Source: Myxococcales bacterium (GTDB lineage: Bacteria > Myxococcota > Myxococcia > Myxococcales > Myxococcaceae). From it: 5,221 nt of DNA. The notes below the pieces were generated by a model. The model ran no database searches and had not been told where the DNA came from. It worked only from the letters and a program-made list of their open reading frames with translations. The stretch lies in contig VFKJ01000279.1 of NCBI GenBank assembly GCA_009885595.1, positions 1 through 5,221 on the forward strand. Direction: 5' to 3'. The position numbers and the translations under genes were made by a program. Below, in pieces: positions 1 to 5,221 of the stretch (within the stretch, counting starts at the first letter, position 1; every line of letters begins with the position of its first letter).

Positions 1-1195
1 ACGAGCCACACCGCAGCTGCATGCGCGTGGAGAACTCCTGGCAGACCTGCTTCTTGAGCTCAGGATCGGGCACGTGCGCGGCGATCACGTCCACCACCGC
101 CTCGGGCGTGAACTTCGCCGGGGTGTTCAGGTTCTTGGTGATCAGCTGCCGCAGCCCCGGGGTGGTGGGCGACTCGTCGTCGTAGGCCTTGATGAGCGAC
201 TTCTGCAGAACGCCCAGCTTCCCCAGGCGGTTGCCCGCCTGGTACAGCGACGCCGCGATCAGGTTGCCCACCTTGTACATCTCGGGCGAGGTCACCCACA
301 TCGACTGGCTGAAGGTGGTGAAGGCGTTGCGCAGGGGGGCGTCCATGCAGGCGTCGGTGCGGCCCACGTTGCGGAAGCCCACCGTGCGCGAGTCGGTCAA
401 GGAGATGGCCAGGAAGTTCGGTCGGCAGCCCGCGGGCTCATTGCAGGTCACCGAGAAGCCGTGGAAGTCGGCCAGCCCTTCGTCGAGCGACTTGAGCAGG
501 TTGAAGGCGTCGAGGCTCCAGCTGCCCAGGGCGGGGTGAATGCCCTCGTCGGAGAGCGCCTTGAAGTTGAACGCCCGGTGCGCCACCTCGTGCCCCACCA
601 CCCCGATGTTCATCGGCAGGGGAATGAGCTGCTCGGTCTTGAAGGGCGTGATCACGAAGCTCTTCACGAACGAGAGGAAGAGGATGTTGTCGGTCAGCGG
701 CGTGGTGCTGTTGAGCTGGACGTCGGACCAGTAGAAGACGCGCAGCGGCCGCAGTTCCTTGGGGTCGACGCTGTCGTAGATGTCGTTGAAGTAGAGGTAG
801 GCGCGCTCGAAGTTGTAATACGAGGTCACCATGTTCCAGGTGTGGAAGTCGGCGGGCCAGAGCACGCCTGACTTGTCCACGTAGTGGGCGCGCACGTCGC
901 CGCCCTTCTCCTTCACCAGCACCTCGTAGCGCTGCGCGTCGGTCATGTTCTCGATGCCGCCCTGGAGCTGCTGCAGCGGATCGGTGGCGTCCAGCACCAC
1001 CTGGGTGCCGCCCACCAGGGCCACCACGTCTCCCTCGAGGGCGACGACGTTGGAGACGGTGGTCAGCTCGACCTGCGTGGTCTGGAAGGCGCCGGCCTCA
1101 TCGGGGATGAGCGCCATCACCTTCACCGGAGCCTTCGGGTTTGGGCCGCAGCCGGCGAGGAGCGCCAGCAGCCCGAGGAGGGGGAGACGGGACAT
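1..1195 (-). CDS. Putative lipoprotein zinc metallopeptidase (gluzincin-like), C-terminus beyond the window
   Basis: The frame is open from an ATG at 1195-1193 to the left edge: 398 residues, no stop. The N-terminus is a lipoprotein signal peptide: a short n-region (MSR), a leucine-rich h-region and lipobox L13-A14-G15-C16, so the mature protein should be lipidated at C16 and envelope-anchored. HEVAH at residues 202-206 (bases 578-592) fits a zinc-binding HEXXH, with H202 and H206 as ligands and E203 as catalytic base. DEGLADF follows 33 residues later, and E239 is a good third ligand, as in thermolysin-like gluzincins. Family and substrate cannot be named from sight; the peptidase call rests on this motif pair. 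C251, C257, C283, C385 and C396 could form disulfides in an exported domain. The first ATG was chosen because it gives an intact signal peptide; an upstream in-frame TTG at 1237 would spoil it. No good ribosome site precedes the start. The gene is divergent from aspS. Confidence 0.85.
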   Translation of the reverse strand, partial: MSRLPLLGLLALLAGCGPNPKAPVKVMALIPDEAGAFQTTQVELTTVSNVVALEGDVVALVGGTQVVLDATDPLQQLQGGIENMTDAQRYEVLVKEKGGDVRAHYVDKSGVLWPADFHTWNMVTSYYNFERAYLYFNDIYDSVDPKELRPLRVFYWSDVQLNSTTPLTDNILFLSFVKSFVITPFKTEQLIPLPMNIGVVGHEVAHRAFNFKALSDEGIHPALGSWSLDAFNLLKSLDEGLADFHGFSVTCNEPAGCRPNFLAISLTDSRTVGFRNVGRTDACMDAPLRNAFTTFSQSMWVTSPEMYKVGNLIAASLYQAGNRLGKLGVLQKSLIKAYDDESPTTPGLRQLITKNLNTPAKFTPEAVVDVIAAHVPDPELKKQVCQEFSTRMQLRCGS

Positions 1196-1239
1196 AGAGG
1201 CGAGTTCTACTACCTTTTTTCTGATAACGACTCGCAACC
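1196..1239. promoter_or_regulatory. Short divergent intergenic region between the lipoprotein gene and aspS
   Basis: Only 44 bp separate the two divergent start codons, so promoters for both genes must lie here or overlap the coding ends. The region is AT-richer than its surroundings, with a T6 run at 1215-1220. TGATAAC at 1222-1228 could be a -10 element for aspS; initiation about 7 nt downstream would leave a leader of only a few bases. On the minus strand TTGCGA (1237-1232) could be a -35, but no good -10 follows. No Shine-Dalgarno sequence is seen at a normal distance before either start. The boundaries are certain; the promoter elements are a weak inference. Confidence 0.35.
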
Positions 1240-3198
1240 ATGAGCGAGTTCATCAGCAAGGTGAAGCGCACGCACTCCTGCGGGGCGTTGCGGGCAAAGG
1301 ACATTGGGACGACCACCGTGTTGTTCGGCTGGGTGCAGAACCGGCGCGACTTCGGCGGCCTCATCTTCATCGACCTGCGCGATCGCGACGGGCTCACCCA
1401 GGTGGTCTTCGATCCCGGGATCTCGAAGGAAGCGCACGCGCTGGCCGAGTCCTTCCGCAGCGAGTGGGTGGTGGGCATTCGCGGCGAGGTGCGTTCGCGC
1501 GGAATGCAGAAGAACAAGAAGGGCGAGATGGTCTCGGCCACCAACGCGGCGCTCGCGACCGGCGAGGTCGAGGTCTACGTCTCGTACGCCGAGGTCTTCA
1601 ACAAGTCTGAGACGCCGCCCTTCGAGGTGAACGAGAACAGCAGCGTCACCACCAGCGAAGAGAAGCGCCTCGAGCACCGCTACCTCGACCTGCGCCGCCC
1701 CTCGCTGCAGAAGAAGCTGATCACCCGCTCGAAGATGAACGCGGCCACCCGCAGCTACTTCCACCAGAACGGGTTCCTCGAGCTCGAGACGCCCTTCATG
1801 GGCCGCTACACCCCCGGCGGCGCGCGCAACTTCCTGGTGCCCTCGCGGCTCAACCCCGGAAAGTTCTACGCGCTGGCCGAGTCGCCGCAGCTCTACAAGC
1901 AGCTGTTCATGGTGGCGGGCTTCGACCGCTACTTCCAGATCGTGAAGTGCTTCCGCGACGAGGACCTGCGCCTCGATCGCCAGCCCGAGTTCACCCAGAT
2001 CGACATCGAGATGTCCTTCGTCGCCCAAGAGGACATCTTCGGGATGATCGAAGGGCTCTTGAAGCGCATCTGGAAAGAGGTGCACGACCTCGATCTCCCC
2101 ATGCCCTTCCCCCGGCTCGACTTCGACGAGTCGATGTCGAAGTACGGCAACGACAAGCCCGACTTGCGCTTCGGCATGCCGCACGTGGTGCTCAACGCGC
2201 TGATCGAGAAGTTCGGCGCCGAGGGTGGCGTGGGCCCGATGTGGGAGACGCTGCAGCAGAAGGGCCTCATCAAGGCGATGGTGGTCTCTCCCGTGGCCGC
2301 AGGTCAGCACGATCAGACCGTGGTGAAGGCGAAGGAAGAGGCCTTCCGCAAGGCGAACCCCAACCCCACCGCCAAGGTGCCGCCGCCGCCCCACGAGCTG
2401 TCGCGCAAGGAGATCGACGAGCTCGAGGAATACGTGAAGGGCATGGGCGCCAAGGGCCTGGCGCGCGCGAAGATCGCCGAGAACGGTGATTGGACGCAGG
2501 CGCCGCTGTTCAAGAACGCCAAACCCGAGCTGCGCGCGGCGATCCTCGAGGCCACCGGCGCCAAGCCCGGCGACCTGATCCTCTTCCAGTTCGGACCCGA
2601 GTCGAAGGTCAACACCATCATGGCCAACCTGCGGGTGCACCTGGCCAAGAAGCTCTGGCTGATTCCCGAGTTCGGCGCGGGCGGGAAGTGGAACTTCCTC
2701 TGGGTGGTCAACCCGCCCCTGTTCGAGCTCGATGAGGAGACCGGCGTCTGGCACGCGGCGCACCACGCCTTCACGCGCCCGATGGACGAGTGCCTCAAGT
2801 ACCTCGAGCCGGACACCTTCGATCCCTCCAAGGTGTACTGCTACCGCTACGACGTGGTGCTCAACGGGTTCGAGATCGGCGGCGGCTCGATCCGCCTCCA
2901 CGATCCCGAGGTGCAGAAGAAGGTCTTCAAGGCGATGGGCATCTCCGACGAGGAAGCCCGCAGCAAGTTCGGCTTCCTGCTCGACGCGCTCAAGTTCGGC
3001 GCGCCTCCGCACGGTGGCCTGGCGCTGGGCATGGACCGGCTCGCCTTCCTCATCACCGAGACCGAGTCGCTGCGCGACGTCATCCCGTTCCCCAAGACGC
3101 AGAAGGGCACCGACCTGATGACCCAGGCGCCCGGTGACGTCGACGAGAAGCAGCTGCGCGACCTGTACGTGAAGTCGGTGCCGCCCGCGAAGAGCTGA
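1240..3198 (+). CDS. aspS: Aspartyl-tRNA synthetase (class II, bacterial type)
   Basis: This enzyme joins aspartate to tRNA(Asp) in the cytoplasm using ATP. The 652 residues carry the bacterial AspRS layout. The N-terminal anticodon-binding OB-fold (about 25-115) includes GWVQNRRDFGGLIFIDLRDR. The class II core has motif 1 near 172-187, the ESPQLYK loop at 214-220, motif 2 with FRDEDLRLDRQPEFTQID at 238-255 (R239), GGGSIRLH at 547-554, and motif 3 with GLALGMDRLAF at 593-603 (R600). The GAD domain lies between motifs 2 and 3. The ATG is secure: an in-frame TAA at 1225-1227 precedes it with no other start between. No Shine-Dalgarno is visible. The protein is about 60 residues longer than E. 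coli AspRS (590), mainly from a Pro/Lys-rich insertion in the GAD domain (about 352-385) and a small one in the OB-fold. F38 sits where discriminating enzymes usually have Leu and non-discriminating ones His, so tRNA(Asn) charging is unresolved. Confidence 0.98.
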   Translation: MSEFISKVKRTHSCGALRAKDIGTTTVLFGWVQNRRDFGGLIFIDLRDRDGLTQVVFDPGISKEAHALAESFRSEWVVGIRGEVRSRGMQKNKKGEMVSATNAALATGEVEVYVSYAEVFNKSETPPFEVNENSSVTTSEEKRLEHRYLDLRRPSLQKKLITRSKMNAATRSYFHQNGFLELETPFMGRYTPGGARNFLVPSRLNPGKFYALAESPQLYKQLFMVAGFDRYFQIVKCFRDEDLRLDRQPEFTQIDIEMSFVAQEDIFGMIEGLLKRIWKEVHDLDLPMPFPRLDFDESMSKYGNDKPDLRFGMPHVVLNALIEKFGAEGGVGPMWETLQQKGLIKAMVVSPVAAGQHDQTVVKAKEEAFRKANPNPTAKVPPPPHELSRKEIDELEEYVKGMGAKGLARAKIAENGDWTQAPLFKNAKPELRAAILEATGAKPGDLILFQFGPESKVNTIMANLRVHLAKKLWLIPEFGAGGKWNFLWVVNPPLFELDEETGVWHAAHHAFTRPMDECLKYLEPDTFDPSKVYCYRYDVVLNGFEIGGGSIRLHDPEVQKKVFKAMGISDEEARSKFGFLLDALKFGAPPHGGLALGMDRLAFLITETESLRDVIPFPKTQKGTDLMTQAPGDVDEKQLRDLYVKSVPPAKS

Positions 3199-3224
3199 AT
3201 GCATCGCGGTGCAGGCGCCGTTAC

Positions 3225-3228
3225 GAGG
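3225..3228 (+). promoter_or_regulatory. Ribosome binding site (GAGG) that decides the start of the SRPBCC-SDR gene
   Basis: GAGG lies 7 bases before the ATG at 3236, a normal spacing. The alternative GTG start at 3209 has no purine-rich site before it, would add nine residues (MQAPLRGRI) that look unlike the start of an SRPBCC domain, and would lie only 10 bases after the aspS stop. This favours 3236. Confidence 0.6.
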
Positions 3229-3235
3229 TCGGATC

Positions 3236-4573
3236 ATGCCGACCTTCGAGCGCCGCACCCTGATGCCGGTCTCCGCTGACGAGCTGTGTGCCTGGCACGG
3301 CAGGCCGGGCGCGTTCGAGCGCCTCAATCCTCCCTTTCAACCGGTGGAGGTGGAGGAGCGCATCGGCGGTCTGGAGGTCGGGGCTCGCACCGTCATTCGG
3401 GGCGTGGGCCCGCTGGGGAGCCGCTGGGTGGCCGAACACACCGCGTACGAGCCCGGCCGCATGTTCCGCGACGAGCAGAAGAGCGGGCCGTTCGCGAAGT
3501 GGGTGCACACCCATCGGTTCGAGCCGAAGTCGGAGACGACCAGTGAACTCATCGACTCGCTCGAGTACGAGCTCCCGCTGGGTGGCCTCGGCTCGTTCTT
3601 CGGCGGGGCGTTCACCACCGCCACGCTGGAGCGGATGTTCGCCTTCCGGCATGCGTTGACGCGGAATGATCTGCAGCGGCACGCGGCCTTCGCGGGGAGG
3701 CCACGGCTCACGGTGGCGATCACCGGCGCCAGCGGGATGGTGGCCACCGCGCTCACTCCCTTTCTGACCACCGGCGGGCACACGGTGCGGGCCGTGAAGC
3801 GCACCGGCACGCAGTTCGATGCGAGCGCGTTCGAAGGTGCTGACGTGGTCGTCAACCTCGCAGGGGCAGGGGTGGCCGACGAGCGCTGGACAGCGGCGCG
3901 CAAGCGCCTGCTCGAGGACAGCCGGATCGACTACACGCGCCGGCTCGTGGCGGCAGCAAGGGCGAGCGGCTCGAAGCCGAAGGTGTGGATCCAGGGCTCG
4001 GCGATCGGCATCTATGGATCACGCGGTGACGAGCTGCTCACTGAGGACTCGAAGGTCGGCGAGCCGGCCGACACCGGCGCGGCGTATCTCGCGAAGCTCT
4101 GCCAGGAATGGGAAGGGGCGGGCGCGGACGGTGGTGAGCGGGTGGTCAACCTGCGGATCGGTCTCGTGCAGGCGGCGCAGGGTGGGGCGCTCTCGAAGCT
4201 GCTGCCGGCCTTCAAGCTGGGCGCGGGCGGGCCCATCGCGGGTGGAAAGCACTGGCAGAGCTGGGTGTCCCTCGAGGACCTGCTCGGAGTGATCCTCTTC
4301 TCTGCGTACACCGACTCGCTCTCGGGGCCGGTGAACGCGGTCGGGCCGCATCCGGTGACCAGCGCGGAGTACGCGAAGGTACTGGGTCGGGTGATCAACC
4401 GGCCCTCCTTCGCGCCGTTGCCGGCGTTCGTGCTGAGAGCGATGTTTGGTGAGCTCGCCGATGGTGCGCTGCTCGCCAGTCAGCGAGTGTCGCCGAAGAG
4501 GCTCACGGAGGCGGGCTTTCGGTTCCTGCACCCGATGATCGAGGACGCGCTGCGCTTTACGCTCGGCAGGTAG
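3236..4573 (+). CDS. SRPBCC domain fused to TIGR01777-family NAD(P)-binding epimerase-like protein (SDR39U1/YfcH type)
   Basis: The protein has 445 residues from the ATG at 3236. Residues 1 to about 150 resemble an SRPBCC (START/Bet v1-like) hydrophobic-ligand domain, opening with FERRTLMPVSADELCAWHGR. Residues about 159-439 match the atypical SDR family TIGR01777: a Rossmann loop TGASGMVA (G164, G167, A170), NLAGAGVADERW from 207, GSAIGIYG at 254-261, an LRIGLV strand near 306-311, GGKHWQSWVSLEDL from 336, and a C-terminal DUF1731-like segment at about 390-439. E. coli YfcH and human SDR39U1 belong to this family, whose substrate is not established; the protein is probably soluble and cytoplasmic. 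The third glycine of the usual GxxGxxG is Ala170. There is no canonical YxxxK where it would be expected, as is common in this atypical group. The gene lies 37 bp after aspS on the same strand with no visible terminator between, so read-through is plausible, though no functional link is known. Confidence 0.93.
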   Translation: MPTFERRTLMPVSADELCAWHGRPGAFERLNPPFQPVEVEERIGGLEVGARTVIRGVGPLGSRWVAEHTAYEPGRMFRDEQKSGPFAKWVHTHRFEPKSETTSELIDSLEYELPLGGLGSFFGGAFTTATLERMFAFRHALTRNDLQRHAAFAGRPRLTVAITGASGMVATALTPFLTTGGHTVRAVKRTGTQFDASAFEGADVVVNLAGAGVADERWTAARKRLLEDSRIDYTRRLVAAARASGSKPKVWIQGSAIGIYGSRGDELLTEDSKVGEPADTGAAYLAKLCQEWEGAGADGGERVVNLRIGLVQAAQGGALSKLLPAFKLGAGGPIAGGKHWQSWVSLEDLLGVILFSAYTDSLSGPVNAVGPHPVTSAEYAKVLGRVINRPSFAPLPAFVLRAMFGELADGALLASQRVSPKRLTEAGFRFLHPMIEDALRFTLGR

Positions 4574-4583
4574 GTCCACTCGC

Positions 4584-4613
4584 GGCGGAAAACGTAATCA
4601 GCGGATTACGTCG
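4584..4613 (+). repeat. Left terminal inverted repeat with internal AT-rich dyad
   Basis: This is the inverted partner of 4862-4891; only positions 4588/4887 and 4593/4882 fail to pair, and 20 bases (4594-4613) are perfect. It contains its own palindrome: ACGTAATC (4592-4599), loop AGCG, GATTACGT (4604-4611), an 8-bp perfect stem. Such an AT-rich dyad stands out against GC-rich surroundings and could be a protein-binding site. Confidence 0.9.
4589..4611 (-). terminator. Possible weak intrinsic terminator for minus-strand transcripts
   Basis: Read on the minus strand, the left repeat gives an 8-bp stem (4611-4604 with 4599-4592) with a 4-base loop; the stem ends in T and three more T follow (4591-4589). 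The stem has only three G-C pairs, so termination would be weak. It lies about 280 bases beyond the stop of the glycine-rich gene. Confidence 0.25.
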
Positions 4614-4700
4614 CGGGAGAATCTGCCCGCCGACGGTGCGCGCTCACAGCTCAAAGAGCAAGGCGATGATGACGGGTCTGCGGCGGTGCTCGATTCCGTC

Positions 4701-4800
4701 AGGCCCTCGGCGCGCGGCAAGGATGTGCACGTGGCGAAGTCGGATTCACAGAGTCCGAAGCTTCCGACACTTCGTCACAAGAACTTTGCGCCGAGGGCCT
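4701..4800 (+). repeat. Strong central hairpin inside the foldback element
   Basis: AGGCCCTCGGCGC (4701-4713) and GCGCCGAGGGCCT (4788-4800) form a perfect 13-bp inverted repeat. Inside it, after an asymmetric internal loop, 4731-4744 pairs with 4763-4778: 13 Watson-Crick pairs, one G-T (4734/4775) and a two-base bulge (4767-4768), closing an 18-base loop. Its centre is offset about 13 bases from that of the outer repeats, so it is a nested structure and not a simple continuation of them. The G-T pair would be a G-U wobble in a plus-strand RNA, a faint hint for that strand. Confidence 0.7.
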
Positions 4801-4861
4801 CGTCGCCGTTTGTACCTTCGCAAACCCAGCTTCAGCACGCCCGCCGGTGGCAGGTCTCTCA

Positions 4862-4891
4862 CGACGTAATCCGCTGATTACATTTTTCGCC
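4862..4891 (-). repeat. Right terminal inverted repeat with internal AT-rich dyad
   Basis: This is the reverse complement of 4584-4613 at 28 of 30 positions. Its internal dyad is ACGTAATC (4864-4871), loop CGCT, GATTACAT (4876-4883), with one mismatch in the 8-bp stem. The last base, 4891, is also the third base of the stop codon of the minus-strand glycine-rich gene. Confidence 0.9.
4864..4887 (+). terminator. Possible weak intrinsic terminator for plus-strand transcripts
   Basis: The dyad GTAATC-CGCT-GATTAC is followed directly by ATTTTT (4882-4887). On the plus strand this is the hairpin-plus-T-run layout of an intrinsic terminator, about 290 bases after the stop at 4573 of the SRPBCC-SDR gene. 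The stem is short and AT-rich, so the call is tentative. Confidence 0.3.
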
Positions 4892-5221
4892 TAGGGACAG
4901 CCCGCGTCGGGTCGGTTGCTCGTCGGCATCGGGCTGAGCGTCACCTGCGGCCCGATGTTGCACGCGTTCGTCACGTTGATCCGAATGCGGCCGAGCCCAC
5001 CACCGCCGCCACCACCACCGGCGATCAAGGTCGCGTCTTCTCCGGGCGTGGCGCCGGCGTCGACGACCGCGCCGTCGCCGCCCGCGCCGCCGGCCAGCCC
5101 ATCAGAGCCACCGCGCGCTGGAATGGCCGTCAGCTGCCCCTGCTGACCGCCGTTCGGGGTTCCCGCTTCTCCGCCAGCGCCGCCGTTGCAGGTGAGCCCG
5201 CCCGACGAGGCGATCACCTGC
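4891..5221 (-). CDS. C-terminal part of a glycine-rich, probably secreted protein; N-terminus beyond the window
   Basis: The last 109 codons and a TAG stop (4893-4891) are visible. The frame is open to the right edge, so a GTG at 5217-5215 is probably an internal valine codon, not the start. The sequence is mostly Gly, Ala and small polar residues, with GGAGGEAG- and LAGGAGGDGA-like stretches, a run of eight glycines (residues 68-75 of the visible part), then LGRIRINV and a short tail ending DAGCP. The three cysteines (11, 87 and 108) could form disulfides outside the cytoplasm. From memory, Gly-rich proteins with a GRIRI-type motif after polyglycine recur in myxobacterial secretomes; function is unknown and I do not assign one. 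The gene is convergent with the SRPBCC-SDR gene, and its stop codon shares its last base with the right inverted repeat of the foldback element. Confidence 0.75.
   Translation of the reverse strand, partial: QVIASSGGLTCNGGAGGEAGTPNGGQQGQLTAIPARGGSDGLAGGAGGDGAVVDAGATPGEDATLIAGGGGGGGGLGRIRINVTNACNIGPQVTLSPMPTSNRPDAGCP
4996..5019 (-). repeat. Polyglycine trinucleotide tract (GGN x8)
   Basis: There are eight consecutive glycine codons on the minus strand (GGT, GGC and GGG mixed) inside the glycine-rich gene. On the plus strand they read as CCC/ACC/GCC repeats. Such a tract may vary in length between strains without breaking the frame. Confidence 0.8.

Larger units (their letters stand above)
4584..4891. 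mobile_element. MITE-like 308-bp foldback element with 30-bp terminal inverted repeats
   Basis: The ends are inverted copies matching at 28 of 30 positions (4584-4613 against 4862-4891). Pairing continues imperfectly inward (about 4614-4651 with 4828-4861, including the CTGCC and AGCT blocks), and the centre forms a separate strong hairpin at 4701-4800. GC is about 61% by hand count. Two short open frames inside (4636-4869 and 4686-4877, plus) are basic or low-complexity, lack recognisable domains and run into the right repeat, so I do not call them genes. There is no transposase. A target-site duplication is not clear: TCGC occurs at 4580-4583 and 4887-4890, and TAGG at 4571-4574 and 4892-4895, but neither pair borders the repeats symmetrically. 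It fills the gap between two convergent genes. The inverted-repeat structure is seen directly; mobility is inferred. A structured RNA or regulatory foldback is the alternative. Confidence 0.55.

Noticed and set aside
74..871. Plus-strand open frame of 265 codons over the lipoprotein gene
   Set aside because: It is a shadow of the minus-strand lipoprotein frame, which has a signal peptide, a lipobox and a zinc motif; the plus frame is low-complexity Val/Glu/Gly/His.
3209..3235. GTG start at 3209 for the SRPBCC-SDR protein
   Set aside because: The ATG at 3236 has a GAGG at good spacing and fits the family N-terminus; the extra nine residues have no support.
1210..3327. Long minus-strand open frame (705 codons) opposite aspS
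   Set aside because: It lies antisense to a clearly recognised aspS and has the His/Leu/Arg/Val-rich composition of a GC-rich shadow frame; no domain is seen.
4636..4869. Small plus-strand frames inside the foldback element (4636-4869 and 4686-4877)
   Set aside because: They have Arg/Ser-rich or nondescript composition, no clear ribosome site, and both run into the inverted repeat; the palindromic structure explains the sequence better.
4584..4891. Retron-type msr/msd RNA with flanking inverted repeats
   Set aside because: No reverse transcriptase gene is adjacent in the window, and the genes on both sides are unrelated.
4571..4895. TAGG (4571-4574 / 4892-4895) or TCGC (4580-4583 / 4887-4890) as target-site duplication
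   Set aside because: Neither pair sits symmetrically at the ends of the inverted repeats, and four-base matches are expected by chance.
5215..5217. GTG as the real start of the glycine-rich protein
   Set aside because: The frame continues open to the window edge, no ribosome site can be seen, and a 108-residue protein with no export signal is unlikely; it is probably an internal Val codon.

Overview
The base composition (GC-rich, strong G/C at third codon positions) and gene content point to a delta-proteobacterial genome of the Myxococcota type. The indications are a predicted lipoprotein metallopeptidase, a bacterial aspartyl-tRNA synthetase with clade-specific insertions, an SRPBCC-SDR fusion and a glycine-rich secreted protein. 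The phylum is an inference from protein style; no marker in the window fixes it.

Layout. Positions 1-1195 (minus) hold the first 398 residues of a lipoprotein with an HEXXH...E zinc-protease signature; its 3' end lies beyond the left edge. A 44-bp divergent gap separates it from aspS (1240-3198, plus), a complete aspartyl-tRNA synthetase of 652 residues. After 37 bp, on the same strand, comes an SRPBCC + TIGR01777 epimerase-family fusion (start chosen at 3236, end 4573) that may be co-transcribed with aspS. From the right edge a minus-strand gene enters and stops at 4891; only the last 109 residues of this glycine-rich, probably exported protein are visible.

The convergent gap (4574-4890) is the most unusual part. 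It is filled by a 308-bp foldback sequence, 4584-4891. Its ends are 30-bp inverted repeats (28/30 identical), each with an AT-rich dyad, GTAATC-N4-GATTAC. The arms keep pairing imperfectly inward to about 4651/4828, and the middle (4701-4800) forms a strong two-part hairpin. No convincing protein is encoded inside. It looks like a MITE-type non-autonomous element, or a structured RNA with outward-facing terminator-like ends. One end touches the stop codon of the glycine-rich gene.

The genes do not form an obvious pathway: aspS is housekeeping, the fusion protein has no established substrate, and the two flanking genes encode envelope or secreted proteins. There is no CRISPR array, tRNA, rRNA, transposase or recognisable defence gene in the window.
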